The notes beneath the pieces were generated by a model, which did not search any database, was not told where the DNA came from, and worked only from the letters and a program-made list of their open reading frames with translations. DNA of 64,000 nucleotides from JBCBKU01 sp038521345 (GTDB taxonomy: Bacteria; Pseudomonadota; Alphaproteobacteria; Rhodobacterales; Rhodobacteraceae): contig JBCBKU010000004.1 in NCBI GenBank assembly GCA_038521345.1, forward strand, positions 62,001 to 126,000, in the 5' to 3' direction. Positions 35,797-45,347 of this stretch are shown here, piece by piece (position 1 is the stretch's first letter; every line of letters starts with the position of its first letter). Made by a program: the position numbers and the translations under genes.

Positions 35797-36771
35797 ATGG
35801 GTCCGATCCTTTCCCTGATCTTGCGCCGCTTCGCACTTTCTGGCGTGATCCTCGTTCTCGTCTCGGCGGTCGTTTTCGTCGGGACAGAGATCCTGCCCGG
35901 GGATGCGCTGGACGCCACGATCCCCGCCGACGAACTGATCTACTATACAGAAGAGGATCTGGACCGGATGCGGACCGAGCTTGGGCTGAACAAGCCCCTG
36001 CTCGAGCGCTTCGGCGTCGTACTCTGGAACCTTGTGACGTTCGATTTCGGCGTCACGATCCTGACCCAGGAACGGGTGATCGACTCAATCTATCACCCGC
36101 TCATGAACTCTCTCCTGATGGCCTCGGTTGCGGTGATCCTGACGCCGCTCGTCTCGATCGCCCTTGGCATCTGGGCCGCTCTGAAGCCCGGGGGTCGCAC
36201 CGATGGCATCGTCTCGGGAACCACGCTCTTTGCCTATTCGATGCCGGATTTCGTCGTGGGCAACGTCTTCATCATTGCCTTTGCGCTTTGGCTCGGACTG
36301 GCCCCGGCTGTTCTAATGGTGTCGGAAAGCGCACCATGGTTCGAGATCCTCGCCGTATCAGTACTGCCGGTGGCGGCACTGACGGTCTCCGGTGTGGCCT
36401 ATCAATTCAGGCTGTTGCGCGCCGGTATGGTCGAAGCACTTGAGAGCGAATTTGTGGAACGCGCGCGCCTCTCGGGCGTCCCGCAATGGCGCCTTGTGGT
36501 CACCCATGCACTCCCGGTCGCGCTGATCCCGATGCTCAACGGCTCGGCGCAATTCGTGGCAGGCATCATCTCCGGAACTGTCGTCATCGAGGCTGTCTTC
36601 CGTTTTCCCGGCATCGGTCTGGAACTCATTCGCGCCATATCGCAACGCGAAGTGCCGACCGTGCAGGCCATTACCTTTTGCGCGGCCTTCGCGGTCATTC
36701 TGGCCAACCTGCTCGCCGATATCGGTGTGCTGGCGCTTGACCCCCGCGTACGGAGGAAGGCGCATGGCTGA
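35797..36771 (+). CDS. ABC transporter permease, DppB type
   Basis: A 324-residue inner-membrane permease with an N-terminal helix (LILRRFALSGVILVLVSAVVF), the DppB-type periplasmic segment after it (GDALDATIPADE ... GLNKPLLERFG), five more helices and the conserved coupling region FVERARLSGVPQWRLV. It overlaps the next permease gene by 8 bp. Start ATG 35797; AGG lies nearby. It pairs with the DppC-type permease. Confidence 0.93.
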   Translation: MGPILSLILRRFALSGVILVLVSAVVFVGTEILPGDALDATIPADELIYYTEEDLDRMRTELGLNKPLLERFGVVLWNLVTFDFGVTILTQERVIDSIYHPLMNSLLMASVAVILTPLVSIALGIWAALKPGGRTDGIVSGTTLFAYSMPDFVVGNVFIIAFALWLGLAPAVLMVSESAPWFEILAVSVLPVAALTVSGVAYQFRLLRAGMVEALESEFVERARLSGVPQWRLVVTHALPVALIPMLNGSAQFVAGIISGTVVIEAVFRFPGIGLELIRAISQREVPTVQAITFCAAFAVILANLLADIGVLALDPRVRRKAHG

Positions 36772-37630
36772 CACGACGCTGAACGCGATCCCCCGGCAAG
36801 AGAACCGGTTTCTCAAGGCTCTCGCGTCACCATTGACCGTGATCGGGCTCGTGCTGGTGTCCATCCATCTGATCCTTGCCCTGTTTGCCCCGGTTATCGC
36901 GCCTTACTCGATCAGCGCCATCTTCACCGACGGACTCACACCTCCCTCGCCCGAGCATTGGATGGGCACCGACCAGATCGGACGCGACTACTTCTCGCGA
37001 CTGATGTCGGGCGGGCGGGTGGCGCTTCTGGTATCGGCGGCCGGGGTGGTCATGGCGATCCTCGCAGGGACGCTTCTTGGCATGTCCGCGGGGTACTTTG
37101 GCGGCTGGCTTGACGACGTGATCATGCGGTTCACGGATGCGCTCATGTCGATCCCCGAGCTTCTGCTGATCGCCATTCTCGTTCTGACGTTCGGAAAAGA
37201 CCTTTGGGCGCTGACGATCATCGTTGCCATCGTTTACACGCCGGGGGTTATTCGCGTCGTCCGCGCCAAGACACTGACAATTGCCGCACTCGACTACGTG
37301 CGGGCCGCCGAATTGCGCGGTGAAGCGAGTTGGTTCATCCTTGGACGCGAGATCGCGCCGAACCTTCTTGGAATTCTGGCCGTCGAGCTTGCCATCCGCA
37401 TCTCGGCCGCCGTTCTGAAGATCAGCGCGCTGTCGTTTCTTGGCCTCGGCATTAGCCAGCCCACGCCGGATTGGGGCCTTATGGTGCAAGAGGCGATGTC
37501 GGTTGTCTTTACCGATGCGTGGTTCCTGGTTCTGCCGGCCATCGCCCTGTCCTCTCTGATCATCGGGATAAACTTCACTGTGGACGGCCTGGCGCGCGCC
37601 TATGGCATTTCCTCGCTGGAGACAGGCTGA
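36764..37630 (+). CDS. ABC transporter permease, DppC type
   Basis: A 288-residue permease. The N-terminus has a helix (PLTVIGLVLVSIHLILALF), then HWMGTDQIGRDYFSRLMSGGR, which is the hallmark of DppC-type permeases. The core includes LLGMSAGYFGGWLDDVIMR and the coupling segment DYVRAAELRGEASWFILGRE. CGGAGGAAGG precedes the ATG. The stop overlaps the ATPase start (TGATG). Confidence 0.93.
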   Translation: MADTTLNAIPRQENRFLKALASPLTVIGLVLVSIHLILALFAPVIAPYSISAIFTDGLTPPSPEHWMGTDQIGRDYFSRLMSGGRVALLVSAAGVVMAILAGTLLGMSAGYFGGWLDDVIMRFTDALMSIPELLLIAILVLTFGKDLWALTIIVAIVYTPGVIRVVRAKTLTIAALDYVRAAELRGEASWFILGREIAPNLLGILAVELAIRISAAVLKISALSFLGLGISQPTPDWGLMVQEAMSVVFTDAWFLVLPAIALSSLIIGINFTVDGLARAYGISSLETG

Positions 37631-39276
37631 TGGCGCATGTCGCGGTTCGGAACCTCTCGGTCACGTTCAAGAGCAACGGGGTGGACGTCGCCGCCGTTGA
37701 GACTGTGAGTTTCGCGCTCGAGCGCGGTGAGACGCTCGGCATCGTCGGTGAAAGTGGCTCGGGAAAGTCAACAGTTGCGCGGGCACTTCTGGGCTTTGCC
37801 CGGCCCGGCGCGCGCTTTGCAAACGGTTCGGTGCATGTCGGTGAAACGGACGTTCTCGGGTTAAGCCCGGCGGCCCTGCATGACTTTCGCGGCGGTCGCG
37901 CGGCGATGGTGCCGCAAAACCCGCTGTCTTCGCTGACGCCCCATATGACGGTGGGCGCGCAATTGGTCGAGTTGATCGGGCTACATGGCGGTGAGACCGG
38001 CAAGGCCGCAAAGGACCGCGCCCTCACGCTGATGGACGAGACAAACCTGCCCGATCCACCAACGCTGTTTGACCGGTACCCCCATGAAATATCCGGGGGT
38101 CAGCGTCAGCGGGTCGTTATCGCCTCCGCGCTGGTCGCACGGCCCGAACTGATCGTTCTCGATGAACCGACCACGGCGCTCGACAAAAGCGTCGAGGCAC
38201 GGGTGCTTGAGTTGGTGCGACGCGTGCAACAGGATCTTGGGGCCACGTTGATCTATGTGAGCCACGACCTGAACGTCATTGCCAAGATGTGCGCGCGGGT
38301 GATGGTCATGCGCTCTGGCAAAATGGTCGAAGAGGGCGCCACACAACAGATCTTTCAATCTCCCAATGCGTCCTACACACGCGATCTGGTCAGGGCCATT
38401 CCGGGCCTGAACGATGGCCGGCACCCGATGCCGCAAGTCGGCCAAAGTCCCGTTCTGAAGGCAGAGAACGTCAGTTTTGGTTATGCTCTGCCGGGGCTGT
38501 TCCGCAAAACAGGACCCCTCGCTCTGCGTGACGTGTCGCTGAACCTCTATCCCGGTCAAACACTGGGAATTGTCGGTGAATCGGGCTCGGGCAAGTCGAC
38601 ACTCGCCAGCTTGGTCGCCGGGGCCGTCGCCGGTCACACGGGAGAGATCCGCCTTGACGACGGCACGCAACTCGCAGGACTTGCAAAGCGTCGCAGTCAA
38701 ACGGCACGGCGGCGGGTGCAAATGGTCTTTCAGGACCCGTTGTCCTCTTTGAACCCGGCCCTCAGCATCGAAGACATCATCACGCGGCCCTTGCGCCTTT
38801 ACTTTGGTCAGACGCCGGCAGAGGCGCGCGATGCTGCAATCCGTTTGCTTGCGGAAATGGACCTCGGACCCGAGTTCCTACCGCGCAGGCCGCGACAACT
38901 CTCCGGTGGTCAGCAACAACGGGTTGCCCTGGCGCGCGCACTGGCCGCCGAACCCGATGTCCTGCTTTGCGATGAAATAACCTCAGCGCTCGACGTCACC
39001 ATTCAGGCTCAGGTCCTGCGACTGCTGAGACGCCTGCAAGACAGCCGCGGCCTCGCCTGCCTTTTCATCACCCATGACCTTGCGGTCGTCAGTCAGGTCG
39101 CCCACTCGCTGCTGGTTCTCGAAGGCGGCGAAGTGCGTGACTTTGACGATGCAGGGGCTGTTCTTGCCGCGCCAAAAAGCCCCTACACGCGGAAGCTTCT
39201 TTCAGCTTATCGGGCTCAGGAACGCAACAGCGACCCATCAGCCGCATCACAAAGCGATGTTCTGGACGCGGTTTGA
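37630..39276 (+). CDS. Dipeptide/oligopeptide-type ABC ATPase with two nucleotide-binding domains
   Basis: A 548-residue fused ATPase equal to a DppD plus DppF pair. The first domain has GESGSGKST, ISGGQRQRVVIASALV and LIVLDEPTTALD; the second has a second GESGSGKST at about residue 315, LSGGQQQRVALARALA and LLCDEITSALDV. In the second Walker B the usual DEP is DEI, a small change. It drives the importer built from the genes just upstream and closes the operon. Confidence 0.94.
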   Translation: MAHVAVRNLSVTFKSNGVDVAAVETVSFALERGETLGIVGESGSGKSTVARALLGFARPGARFANGSVHVGETDVLGLSPAALHDFRGGRAAMVPQNPLSSLTPHMTVGAQLVELIGLHGGETGKAAKDRALTLMDETNLPDPPTLFDRYPHEISGGQRQRVVIASALVARPELIVLDEPTTALDKSVEARVLELVRRVQQDLGATLIYVSHDLNVIAKMCARVMVMRSGKMVEEGATQQIFQSPNASYTRDLVRAIPGLNDGRHPMPQVGQSPVLKAENVSFGYALPGLFRKTGPLALRDVSLNLYPGQTLGIVGESGSGKSTLASLVAGAVAGHTGEIRLDDGTQLAGLAKRRSQTARRRVQMVFQDPLSSLNPALSIEDIITRPLRLYFGQTPAEARDAAIRLLAEMDLGPEFLPRRPRQLSGGQQQRVALARALAAEPDVLLCDEITSALDVTIQAQVLRLLRRLQDSRGLACLFITHDLAVVSQVAHSLLVLEGGEVRDFDDAGAVLAAPKSPYTRKLLSAYRAQERNSDPSAASQSDVLDAV

Positions 39277-39430
39277 TGCTCCCGGGACCTCCGGACGGGT
39301 GCAGGGGCCAAGGCGAGCGCACAATGCAGAAGACCAGACCGGAGACGTGACGTGACTGAGCGGGACGAAACCGCGCTTGGCGCGCGCAGGCTTGACCAGT
39401 GAGCTTCTGTCATTTAGCACCAAGCGCTGT

Positions 39431-39504
39431 GCGGGCGTTGTGTAATGGTAAGACCCTTGCCTTCCAAGCAAGAGATACGGGTTCGATTCCCGTCGCCCGC
39501 TCCA
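39431..39504 (+). tRNA. tRNA-Gly (anticodon UCC)
   Basis: A 74-nt cloverleaf with acceptor stem GCGGGCG (39431-39437) pairing with CGCCCGC (39494-39500), discriminator U and an encoded CCA. The anticodon arm is CTTGC-CTTCCAA-GCAAG, giving anticodon UCC, and the T arm has GTTCGATTC. It reads GGA and GGG codons. It stands alone between two protein genes; no integrase lies beside it. Confidence 0.96.
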
Positions 39505-39825
39505 AACATTCTCGACGTGAACCATGCAGTTTTGGGTCGCGAGGATTCTCCCTAAAATTCTGATCTTGGGAAGATATTTCCTGTAACAGCGCACGCTGGC
39601 TTTGCTTTTCGCATCCGCGCACATGCCGTCGCACCTGCAGGACGTTCCCGGCTCCCCAGGCCTTGGGCACGGTACATCACCTTCGTCATCGCTGCCGAAT
39701 ATCACGGCCTTTGGCGCATTGTTCCCAAGCGGGAAATGCGGTCGGCCAGCGGTTGAAACATGCCGGTGCCGCAGTATGGTGCGCGCGGTCGGTACAGCTC
39801 CTGCACGATACAAGGTCCGCCATCC
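39505..39825. other. Gene-free stretch before the glycosyltransferase gene
   Basis: 321 bp after the tRNA with no convincing coding frame, hairpin or repeat. Short open frames here lack start signals and family resemblance. It presumably holds the promoter of the glycosyltransferase gene. I looked for a truncated copy of the tRNA 3' end, as left by an integrated element, and saw none. Confidence 0.5.
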
Positions 39826-40914
39826 ATGAAGATCACGTTCGTCGCGCCCTACAACATCTCGGGCGGGGTCCGCGTTGTGGCAATCTACGCCGAGAAGTTG
39901 CGCGCCCGAGGCCATGACGTGCGTATTGTCAGCCGCCTGAAACCGCATCTGAGCTGGCCGCGGCACATCCTTGCACAACTGCAGGGTCGCCGCGTCCGGC
40001 CAAGGGCACGGGCCGCCCATTACGGCGCGCTTGAACCCTTCGTCACCAAGATCGAGACGACACGTCCGCTGACCGACGACGATTTTCCGGACGCCGATGT
40101 GGTGATTGCGACGTGGTGGGAAACCGCATTCTGGGTGGACGCGTTGGCACCAGAGAAAGGTGCCAAGGTCTATTTCGTTCAGCATCACGAGACCCATGGC
40201 TCGACCCAGTGGGAATTCGCCCGGGGCAGCTATTACCTGCCGTTGCAAAAAATCACGATCTCGGGTTGGCTCGAAGGTCTGATGGCCGATCTCTATGGCG
40301 ATCGGGACGTGCGTGTGGTGCCGAACAGCGTCAGTCTCGACCAGTTTCATGGCCCGCCACGGGGCAAGCAGGCCCGCCCGACCGTCGGCTTCATGTACTC
40401 ACGGAAGGAATTCAAAGGCGCCGACGTGGCCGCCGAAGCCGTCCGCCAGTTAAAGGCACGGTTCCCTGAATTGCGTGTCGTCGCCTTCGGGCAGTCACCA
40501 CTGGACGCCAACGCAGGGTTTCCGGCCGACACCGACTATACCCAGACCCCCCCGCAGGAGGCGATCCGTGAAATCTATGCGGCCGCCGATGTCTGGCTGG
40601 TCTCCAGCCATACCGAGGGGTTCGGATTGCCCGCCCTCGAAGCCATGGCCTGCCGGACCCCGGTCGTGTCGACACGTGTGGGCGGCCCTGCAGAATTCAT
40701 CCGTGACGGCGAGAACGGCCATCTTGTTGCGCCGGGCGACGCAACGGCGCTTGCCGACCGCGCGGCAGAGCTTCTAGTCGCCGAAGAACCGGCATGGCGG
40801 GCGGTGTCGGATGCCGCCCATGCCTCGGTCACCGGCTACACGTGGGACGATGCGGCCGAACGGTTCGAACAGGCGCTGAACGACGCCGTTGCAGCGCGGC
40901 AAACGACCCAATGA
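39826..40914 (+). CDS. Glycosyltransferase family 4 protein
   Basis: A 362-residue GT-B glycosyltransferase. The N-terminal domain starts ITFVAPYNISGGVRVVAIYAEKLRARGHD; the C-terminal donor-binding domain shows FMYSRKEFKGADVAAEAVRQL, the acidic SSHTEGFGLPALEAMACRTPVV motif (the E-x7-E of GT4 enzymes) and VGGPAEFIRDGENGHLVAPGD. It is cytoplasmic or membrane-associated and probably transfers a sugar to a cell-surface glycan. The stop overlaps the thioesterase start (ATGA). Donor and acceptor are unknown. Confidence 0.9.
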   Translation: MKITFVAPYNISGGVRVVAIYAEKLRARGHDVRIVSRLKPHLSWPRHILAQLQGRRVRPRARAAHYGALEPFVTKIETTRPLTDDDFPDADVVIATWWETAFWVDALAPEKGAKVYFVQHHETHGSTQWEFARGSYYLPLQKITISGWLEGLMADLYGDRDVRVVPNSVSLDQFHGPPRGKQARPTVGFMYSRKEFKGADVAAEAVRQLKARFPELRVVAFGQSPLDANAGFPADTDYTQTPPQEAIREIYAAADVWLVSSHTEGFGLPALEAMACRTPVVSTRVGGPAEFIRDGENGHLVAPGDATALADRAAELLVAEEPAWRAVSDAAHASVTGYTWDDAAERFEQALNDAVAARQTTQ

Positions 40915-41384
40915 CGCTGCCCGCCCTCGTTCCCCTCGGACCCGAGGCACTGCGCGCGGCCGGTATCCCTGCGCCCTGGGCTTTCGGGATATCGGACCAA
41001 GTGCGTTTCTACGAACTCGACGCTTTGAACCACGTCAACAACACCGCCTATCTCCGGTGGTTCGAGACCACCCGGCTCAAGTATCTCGGCGTCTACGACA
41101 TTTCGCATTACCGTCCCGAGGATCCGACGCTCGTCCTGCGGTCGGTCACCGCCGAATATCTGGCGCCGATGTTTCTCAATGAACGCTACGTGGTGACAGC
41201 CCGGACGCGCGCCTTTCGGACCACGAGTTTCACCATGGACTATGCCGTCTTCGTCGAAAGCCAGTGCCGGGCAACGGGATCGGCCGTGATTGTCACGCTT
41301 TGGGAGGATGGATCGAAACGGCCTCTGACCGACGCCGCCAAGGCCAGCTTTCGCGACCGCGACGGCGCCGAGCACGCGGCCTAG
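40911..41384 (+). CDS. Acyl-CoA thioesterase (4HBT hot-dog family)
   Basis: A 157-residue single hot-dog domain. The family motif is FYELDALNHVNNTAYLRWFE, with the catalytic Asp in it. The C-terminal segments FMDYAVFVES-like and GSAVIVTLWEDG complete the fold. It is ATGA-coupled to the glycosyltransferase. It hydrolyses an acyl-CoA thioester, the chain of which is not clear. It is convergent with pgi, 7 bp apart. Confidence 0.88.
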   Translation: MTLPALVPLGPEALRAAGIPAPWAFGISDQVRFYELDALNHVNNTAYLRWFETTRLKYLGVYDISHYRPEDPTLVLRSVTAEYLAPMFLNERYVVTARTRAFRTTSFTMDYAVFVESQCRATGSAVIVTLWEDGSKRPLTDAAKASFRDRDGAEHAA

Positions 41385-41391
41385 GCCCGTT

Positions 41392-43005
41392 CTACGCGCC
41401 TTGGGCTCTTAGGACAGCCACAAGCGCCCGGGTCGAGGCATCCTTGTCCGCACCATCCGCCGCGCCCGCCAGCACGGGCTCCAGATCCTTGGCCAGCACC
41501 TTGCCGAGTTCAACGCCCCACTGATCGAACGAATTGATGCCAAGCATGGCACCTTCGACGAAGACCCGGTGTTCGTAGAGGGCAACGATCTGGCCCAGCA
41601 CGAACGGCGTTAGCTTGGGATAGACCAAGGTGGTTGAGGGCCGATTGCCGGGGAAGACGCGGTGGCGGGCCTGTCGGTCCAGTTCATCCCCGTCCAGTCC
41701 AGCCGCCGCCATCAACACGCGGGCCTCTTCCAATGATCGACCGCGCATCAGCGCCTCGGACTGCGCAAGGCAGTTCGCAATCAGCAACCGATGATGATGG
41801 GCAAGCTCGGGGTGATGTCCCTCTGCGCCCACCATGAATTCACAAGGGATGACGGCAGTGCCCTGATGGATCAGCTGATAGAACGCGTGCTGGCCATTTG
41901 TGCCCGGCTCGCCCCAGACCACGGGCCCGGAGGTCACGCTCAGATCCGCGCCGTCCATCGCCACGCGCTTCCCGTTCGATTCCATTTCAAGCTGCTGGAG
42001 ATAAGCGGGCAACCGCGACAGTCGCTGTTCATACGGCAAAACCGCACGGGTGGGATATCCCATACCCTGATGGTGCCAGAGCCCCACAAGGGCCAGCATC
42101 ACCGGCAGGTTCTCAAGCGGATCGGCGGCGCGAAAATGCTGATCCATCGCCTGTCCGCCGCGAAGAAATGCGCGAAACGCGTCCGGCCCCACGGCCAGCA
42201 TCAGCGACAGTCCGATCGGCCCCCAGACAGAATAGCGCCCGCCGACCCAGTCTTCGAAGCCGAAAACGCGTTCGGGGTCGATGCCGAAGGCCGCAGTCTT
42301 GTCGACGGCCGACGATAGGGCGGCGAAGTGCCCGCCCGCGTGATCGGACCCGACACCGGCCACGAGCCAATCCCGCGCGGTGGCGGCGTTGGTCATCGTC
42401 TCGATCGTTGTGAACGTCTTCGACGCCACGATGACCAGCGTTGACGCGGGATCGAGCGACTTCAACGTATCGAAGACATGGGCGCCGTCCACGTTCGAGA
42501 CGAAGTGGCAACGCGGGCCATCCTGATAGGGTGCCAGCGCGAGAACCGCCATGGCGGGACCCAAATCCGACCCACCGATTCCAATATTGACGATATCGGT
42601 GAAGCGCGCGCCGCCCGGCGCAAGTATGGAGCCGCCGCGCACGCCGTCGGCGAAGGCCGCCATCCGCGCCAGAGTCGCATGCACCTCGGGCATGACATCG
42701 GTACCATCAACAACGACAGCAGGACCGTCGAGGTTGCGAAGCGCGGTATGCAAAACAGCCCGCCCTTCGGTTTCGTTGATGGCTTTGCCCGCGAACATCG
42801 CGTCGCGCCGCTCCGCCGCACCCGACGCCCCATAAAGCGCGAGCAAGGCCGCGCGATCATCAGCGTTCATGGCGGTCTTCGAATAGTCGAAGAGAAGGTC
42901 CCCGGCCTCGACCCGGAAGGCAGCGGCCCGCGCTGCGTCCAGGATCCCGGAGATGTCGCGATCTGCTGCTGCCTGGCCCCGCGCGCGCAGGTCTGTCCAA
43001 TCCAT
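41392..43005 (-). CDS. pgi: Glucose-6-phosphate isomerase
   Basis: A 537-residue Pgi. Signature segments are VNIGIGGSDLGPAMAV, FVSNVDGAHVF, VIVASKTFTTIETMTNA, GGRYSVWGPIGL and HQGTAVIPCEFM, with LLIANCLAQSEAL and SFDQWGVELGKVLA near the end. It interconverts glucose-6-phosphate and fructose-6-phosphate, third in the zwf-pgl-pgi operon. Confidence 0.97.
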   Translation of the reverse strand: MDWTDLRARGQAAADRDISGILDAARAAAFRVEAGDLLFDYSKTAMNADDRAALLALYGASGAAERRDAMFAGKAINETEGRAVLHTALRNLDGPAVVVDGTDVMPEVHATLARMAAFADGVRGGSILAPGGARFTDIVNIGIGGSDLGPAMAVLALAPYQDGPRCHFVSNVDGAHVFDTLKSLDPASTLVIVASKTFTTIETMTNAATARDWLVAGVGSDHAGGHFAALSSAVDKTAAFGIDPERVFGFEDWVGGRYSVWGPIGLSLMLAVGPDAFRAFLRGGQAMDQHFRAADPLENLPVMLALVGLWHHQGMGYPTRAVLPYEQRLSRLPAYLQQLEMESNGKRVAMDGADLSVTSGPVVWGEPGTNGQHAFYQLIHQGTAVIPCEFMVGAEGHHPELAHHHRLLIANCLAQSEALMRGRSLEEARVLMAAAGLDGDELDRQARHRVFPGNRPSTTLVYPKLTPFVLGQIVALYEHRVFVEGAMLGINSFDQWGVELGKVLAKDLEPVLAGAADGADKDASTRALVAVLRAQGA

Positions 43006-43016
43006 ACCTCTGCCCC

Positions 43017-43685
43017 CTATTCGGCCCAGTGCACCGTCGCGTCACCAAGGATCACCCGGACCGGCGCATCGGCCGGGGCGAGTGTTTGCGCACGCTCAAG
43101 CGCCGCACGCTTTGCGGCGCCCGTGATCAACAGATGAGTCGCCATCGCGCCTTTGAGGACGCTGGCTGTCATCGTAATCCGGGCCTCGTCAGAGCCGGGA
43201 ACGCGGATCGGCGCGAGAACGTCGTCCGTCGTCATCGCGTGGTGGAGCCCATCGGCACCCGGGATTAGAGACGCGACATGCATGTCGTCGCCCATACCCA
43301 GAACCAGTACCGACAATGGCAGTTCCGCCCTCAGGTCGTCCGACAGCGCATCGATTGCATCCTCGGGCCGGTCGGCAGCGGCATGGATCGACACGTACCG
43401 TGCTGCGGCTGCGCGCTCGACCAGCAGCCGCTCCCTGATCAGCTTCGTGTTGGACCGGTCCGATGTCTCCGGGACCCAGCGCTCGTCGGCCAACATGACA
43501 TGGACCCGGTCCCAATCGAGATCGGCTGCGCAAAGAGCGTCGAACATGGGCCCCGGCGTCGATCCGCCCGGAAGCGCGAAGGACGCCCATTCATGCCGCA
43601 TGAGGCACGAATTCAATTCGCCGGCGAGCACATTCGCCACGTCGATCATCATCATTTCACGGTCGGGGTATTCTACGAACTTCAT
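43017..43685 (-). CDS. pgl: 6-phosphogluconolactonase
   Basis: A 222-residue Pgl of the DevB type. Segments are FALPGGSTPGPMFDALCA, WDRVHVMLADERWVPETSDRSN, VLVLGMGDDMHVASLIPGADGL and RITMTASVLKGA. It hydrolyses 6-phosphogluconolactone made by the upstream Zwf. The start is ATGA-coupled to zwf, and it is followed after 11 bp by pgi. Confidence 0.96.
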   Translation of the reverse strand: MKFVEYPDREMMMIDVANVLAGELNSCLMRHEWASFALPGGSTPGPMFDALCAADLDWDRVHVMLADERWVPETSDRSNTKLIRERLLVERAAAARYVSIHAAADRPEDAIDALSDDLRAELPLSVLVLGMGDDMHVASLIPGADGLHHAMTTDDVLAPIRVPGSDEARITMTASVLKGAMATHLLITGAAKRAALERAQTLAPADAPVRVILGDATVHWAE

Positions 43686-45136
43686 GCTTTCAGCTCCCGC
43701 CAGCGCCGGCCATCCCTATGTAGCAGCATCAACGCTTCTTCCGGACCCGTCGAGCCGGGGTCGTAGGTCTTCGGCTGATCCTCGCGTCGGGTCCAGCCGT
43801 CTATGATCGGATCGGTCCATGCCCAGGCCGCTTCAACTTCGTCGCCGCGCATGAACAAGGTCTGGTTGCCGCGGATCACGTCCATGATCAGCCGCTCATA
43901 GGCGTCGGGGACATCCTTGCCGTTCTGGCCCAGCGCATCCGCAAAGGTCATGTCGAGCGGAACCTCGATCAAGCGCATGCCGCCGGGTCCCGGCTCTTTG
44001 ATCGTCACCGTCAATTCGATGCCCTCGTTGGGCTGCAAGCGGATGTTCAATTCGTTCGCCGTCGTCTCGTCCGCCACGCCAAAAATCGAATGGGGCGGCT
44101 CTTTGAACCGAACGGTGATCTCGGAAAGTCGCGCCTTCATGCGCTTTCCCGTCCGCAGGTAGAATGGTGTTCCGTTCCAGCGCCAGTTGGAGATGTGCAG
44201 CTTCATGGCGATGAAGCTTTCGGTGCGGCTGGAGGGGTTCTCGGCGTCTTCAAGATACGAGGTCTCGCCGTCGCCTGCCGCGTATTGACCGCGCACGATA
44301 TCGGCGGGCTCGACGGGATCGAGGGCGCGGATCACCTTCAACTTCTCGTCGCGTACCGCATCGGGTTCGAACTTCGACGGGGGCTCCATCGCCGTCAGAC
44401 AGAGAAGCTGCATCAAATGGTTCTGGATCATGTCCCGCATGGCGCCCGACCGGTCGTAGTAGGCACCGCGTCCGCCGACGCTGACGGTTTCCGCCACGGT
44501 AATCTGAACGTGGTCGATGTACTGCGCGTTCCAAAGCGGTTCGAACAGGATGTTTCCAAAGCGGACCGCCATCAGGTTTTGAACCGTCTCTTTGCCGAGA
44601 TAGTGGTCGATCCGGTAGATCTGTGCTTCGTCGAAGAACTTGGCGAGCGTCTGGTTCAATTCGCGCGCGGTGGCCAGATCATGCCCGAACGGCTTTTCCA
44701 CGACGATCCGGCAGGATGCGCAAACGATCTTATGCTTGTGCAAGCGCTCGGCGATCGGCGCAAATAGTGACGGGCCCACGGAGAAATAGAAAGCTGAAAC
44801 CACGTCGTCGCGGATCAGCCCCTTGAGCTCCTTCCAACCCCCTTCGCCCTTGGCATCGACGGATGTATAATCAAGCTGTTCGAGGAACTTCTTGACGTCC
44901 TTGGCAGGGCGCTCCCCAGCATCCATGAATTCGGTCAAGGCGCCCTTGGCAAGGCCACGGAAACCTTCGGTGTCAAGATCGCTGCGCGCTGCACCGATCA
45001 CCCGGGCATCCGGCGGCATCTGTCCGGCGCGGAACCGGCGAAACAGACCTGGCAGGATCTTGCGGCGGGCCAAGTCACCAGTGGCGCCGAAGATGACAAG
45101 GTCGAACGTGTCGACCGGAATGACGCGCGAAACCAT
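43682..45136 (-). CDS. zwf: Glucose-6-phosphate dehydrogenase
   Basis: A 484-residue Zwf. The NADP motif is FGATGDLARRKILPGLFR; the catalytic RIDHYLGKE is complete; EKPFGHDLATA and FREDOM-type coil segments around EPLWNAQYIDHVQITVAE are canonical. It feeds the pentose-phosphate and Entner-Doudoroff routes. It is first in the operon; a perfect 12-bp palindrome lies 51 bp upstream of its start and is probably its operator. Confidence 0.97.
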   Translation of the reverse strand: MVSRVIPVDTFDLVIFGATGDLARRKILPGLFRRFRAGQMPPDARVIGAARSDLDTEGFRGLAKGALTEFMDAGERPAKDVKKFLEQLDYTSVDAKGEGGWKELKGLIRDDVVSAFYFSVGPSLFAPIAERLHKHKIVCASCRIVVEKPFGHDLATARELNQTLAKFFDEAQIYRIDHYLGKETVQNLMAVRFGNILFEPLWNAQYIDHVQITVAETVSVGGRGAYYDRSGAMRDMIQNHLMQLLCLTAMEPPSKFEPDAVRDEKLKVIRALDPVEPADIVRGQYAAGDGETSYLEDAENPSSRTESFIAMKLHISNWRWNGTPFYLRTGKRMKARLSEITVRFKEPPHSIFGVADETTANELNIRLQPNEGIELTVTIKEPGPGGMRLIEVPLDMTFADALGQNGKDVPDAYERLIMDVIRGNQTLFMRGDEVEAAWAWTDPIIDGWTRREDQPKTYDPGSTGPEEALMLLHRDGRRWRELKA

Positions 45137-45186
45137 CTCTCAAATCCCTCGGATCGTTCGGGTTCAGTCCAGGCAGCCGCTCAACG

Positions 45187-45198
45187 GTTAGCGCTAAC
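45187..45198. promoter_or_regulatory. Perfect palindrome GTTAGCGCTAAC upstream of zwf
   Basis: The 12-bp palindrome has the central CG of LacI-family operators. It lies between zwf (minus strand) and the divergent radical SAM gene, 51 bp from the zwf start. A LacI-type repressor responding to a sugar or sugar acid is the natural candidate; none is encoded in this window. Confidence 0.7.
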
Positions 45199-45347
45199 GC
45201 CGCCCGATGACTGACTACCCCCGATGCGCGCCGCCTGTCTAGCACAGGCGCATAGCTTCACAACCGCGTCAGCAATCGCCGCACCCCTTTTCTTTTGCGC
45301 AACCAACGCGTAGCGCAGGATCAACGCGGCACACGAGCACGGTTTCA

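Noticed and set aside
39431..39825. tRNA-Gly as an integration site
   Set aside because: No integrase gene and no second copy of the tRNA 3' end were seen in the window.
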